In this document: in pieces, positions 6,684 through 8,249 of the stretch
How positions within the stretch are numbered: the first letter of the stretch is position 1
Layout of the letters: every line of letters begins with the position of its first letter
NCBI GenBank assembly: GCA_025355035.1
Contig: JANXLS010000423.1
Coordinates: 1-8,249 of the forward strand
Direction: 5' to 3'
Origin: Planctomycetota bacterium
GTDB taxonomy: Bacteria > Planctomycetota > SZUA-567 > H5-PLA8
Length of the DNA stretch: 8,249 nt
Notes under the pieces: model-generated
Database searches by the model: none
Seen by the model: the letters and a program-made list of their open reading frames with translations, nothing else
Told to the model about the DNA's origin: nothing
Translations under genes and position numbers: made by a program

Positions 6684-8249
6684 ATGACTTTCGTTATTGC
6701 GCATTGGAAATGGATTTTTAGCGGCGTCGCTTTTGTCGGATTCGTGATCGTACAGCAGGTACTTTATTCGGCATTAATCAAAGCGTGTAAGGAAATCAAG
6801 AACGCGATTGATCGGAACACGACCGACCACACGGCCAGCACGGGCGGGTTCGTGTGGCTGCAGGACGTTATGGCGGTGTTTACGCGTAAAGACGGTGGAT
6901 GGATTGAGAATTCGCCGTTGCCGCGCGAGGCGGTGATCGATTCGCTGGACCATGAAATCTGGCGCAATTCGCGGTACAGCGCGATGCAGCGCTGGGGCAT
7001 GGCGGCACCGTTGATCGGCGTTATTCTGTCGGCGTTGGGGTTCATGGTTTCTCCTCCGGAGTTGACGGGCGAAGTCAGCGACATCATGAGCAAGCTCGGA
7101 CCGTTGTTCGTTGGCGTTTTCGTGGGCGCGATGATGGCGTTGGTCAATCAGATGTATCTGCATTACGCGGCCGTTGAATTGGGGCGCGTCCGGGCAAAAG
7201 CGGTGCGCTGGTTCGACGAAATTATTTGGAAAGCAATTTGTCAAAACACGCATAACGTTCTCGGCCAGGCCGCTACGGAGACACAGAACGCGGCGAAGCA
7301 ATTGGAGACGTCGTCCCAGCAATTGGCCACGTGCAACATCACGTATCGCGATTCGTTGCTGGATCTGAATCGGCAACTCGCAGTCGTTCGGGACGCGGCG
7401 GGTTCGACGTCAACGTCGTTCGATGATTTCGCGAAGATGATGAACAACATGACCGGGCAGTTGAGTTCGGCGATCCAGAACTTGAATTCGTTGAATTCGA
7501 CTGTTGCGGCAATTGAAAACGGCAGCGTGGTTTGGAATGTCGCAGCGTCGAAACTGAACAACGCTTCGACGGCGATCGAAACGTCGTCGAAGAAATTTCA
7601 CGATGAACTTGCGGTGTCGACGAGCGGCTTGATGTCGATTGTGTCGGGGCTTTCCGATCCGATGAAGAAGCTCGAAGTCAGCATCGAAAAAATGACGACG
7701 AACACCGACAAGCACACGGAACTTGCGTCGGCGATGACCGCCACGATCGCGCAGTCCGATCGATTCCTGGTTGAGCGACTGGCGTTGAACGTGGACGAAG
7801 CGGATTTGCAGCGCGAGATGGCGACGCGAACGCGCACGGCAATTGACAGCCTGCAGAAATTGGCCGAAACGGCGAGCATCATCAACAACACGGGCAGTTC
7901 GCTGAATCTTGCCGCGGGCGGGTTGCGCGACGCGTCGGCAACGATTGGCGGAGCTGTTAAGGGGCTTTTCGATTCCTGCAATGGTTTCTCAGCTCGCTGC
8001 GCCGCGATGCAAAACGAAGTGAGCTGCAGCGTAACGGAGGCCACGACCGGGTTACAGAACGCTGCGCGCGAACTTGCTCAGCCAGTGAAGCTGCTGTCAA
8101 CCAGCGTGGCGCGCGTGACGTCGGGGAATCAGGATCAATCGGATTTGTCGGAACGGCTCGAGAATTTGACGAAGCTCGGCGAGCGGTTGTTGCAGGATAA
8201 ATCACAATCGAACGCCGTGGATGCGCATCGCCTCGACGGAGTCGAAAAG
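6684..8249 (+). CDS. MotA/TolQ/ExbB-like proton-channel protein with long helical tail, 3' end outside the window
   Basis: The frame is open for all 522 codons to the window edge. ATG 6684 follows GAGAGGA (6671-6677) at 6-nt spacing. TM1 lies at about 8-32. A cytoplasmic segment of some 70 residues follows, then TM2 (about 104-123, with APLIGVILSALGFM at 108-121) and TM3 (about 138-160, with LGPLFVGVFVGAMMALVNQ at 138-156). TM2 aligns by eye without gaps to the ExbB/TolQ motif APxxGLxGTVxG, and TM3 to the following channel helix, so this belongs to the MotA/TolQ/ExbB superfamily. From about residue 185 to the edge, over 330 residues, the protein is a predicted helical, Ala/Ser/Thr/Asn/Gln-rich tail resembling chemoreceptor or tape-measure-like coils. 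This is far longer than ExbB or TolQ and recalls the long cytoplasmic tail of ZorA. It is encoded head to head with a MotB-like one-TM protein, its probable partner. Whether it is proton-driven, and what it drives, is unknown. Confidence 0.75.
   Translation, partial: MTFVIAHWKWIFSGVAFVGFVIVQQVLYSALIKACKEIKNAIDRNTTDHTASTGGFVWLQDVMAVFTRKDGGWIENSPLPREAVIDSLDHEIWRNSRYSAMQRWGMAAPLIGVILSALGFMVSPPELTGEVSDIMSKLGPLFVGVFVGAMMALVNQMYLHYAAVELGRVRAKAVRWFDEIIWKAICQNTHNVLGQAATETQNAAKQLETSSQQLATCNITYRDSLLDLNRQLAVVRDAAGSTSTSFDDFAKMMNNMTGQLSSAIQNLNSLNSTVAAIENGSVVWNVAASKLNNASTAIETSSKKFHDELAVSTSGLMSIVSGLSDPMKKLEVSIEKMTTNTDKHTELASAMTATIAQSDRFLVERLALNVDEADLQREMATRTRTAIDSLQKLAETASIINNTGSSLNLAAGGLRDASATIGGAVKGLFDSCNGFSARCAAMQNEVSCSVTEATTGLQNAARELAQPVKLLSTSVARVTSGNQDQSDLSERLENLTKLGERLLQDKSQSNAVDAHRLDGVEK

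Overview
The window reads as ordinary bacterial chromosome, slightly GC-rich by eye, with no mobile elements, tRNAs, rRNAs or CRISPR. Two genes match hopanoid-biosynthesis families (HpnA-like epimerase, HpnG-like nucleosidase), one matches the tagaturonate epimerase family and one is a secreted YncE-type propeller. Together with a MotA/ExbB-like plus MotB-like pair carrying very long helical tails, this suggests a Gram-negative, hopanoid-making environmental bacterium. A planctomycete or other PVC/Acidobacteria-type organism is my guess from gene content only; no phylogenetic marker is present.

Layout: (1) 2-487 (+) is the 3' half of an HpnA-like sugar epimerase. (2) 559-596 is a bidirectional terminator facing a leftward single-domain response regulator (717-1118, -). 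(3) A divergent gap leads to an HpnG-like adenosylhopane nucleosidase (1362-2096, +). (4) A 222-bp gap holds a doubtful 39-codon ORF and a weak promoter candidate, followed by a UxaE-like tagaturonate epimerase (2319-3584, +). (5) Tail to tail with it, 5 bp away, is an exported beta-propeller protein (3590-4609, -). (6) Upstream of that on the same strand is a one-TM protein with a MotB/ZorB-like N-terminus, about 290 residues of coiled coil and a beta-rich C-terminal domain (4788-6446, -). (7) Diverging from it across 237 bp is a three-TM MotA/TolQ/ExbB-like protein with a helical tail of more than 330 residues, running off the window (6684-8249, +).

How the genes fit together: HpnA and HpnG both belong to hopanoid side-chain or head-group metabolism, and the response regulator between them may be incidental. 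UxaE belongs to hexuronate catabolism but has no pathway neighbours here. The most interesting part is the right-hand third, where a stator-like pair (five-helix/two-helix ion-channel family) is encoded head to head with a shared regulatory region. Its partner subunit lacks the usual OmpA-like peptidoglycan-binding domain and has a different C-terminal domain. This is a candidate ion-driven membrane machine distantly reminiscent of flagellar MotAB, ExbBD/TolQR and the Zorya ZorAB complex, but its function cannot be read from this window.
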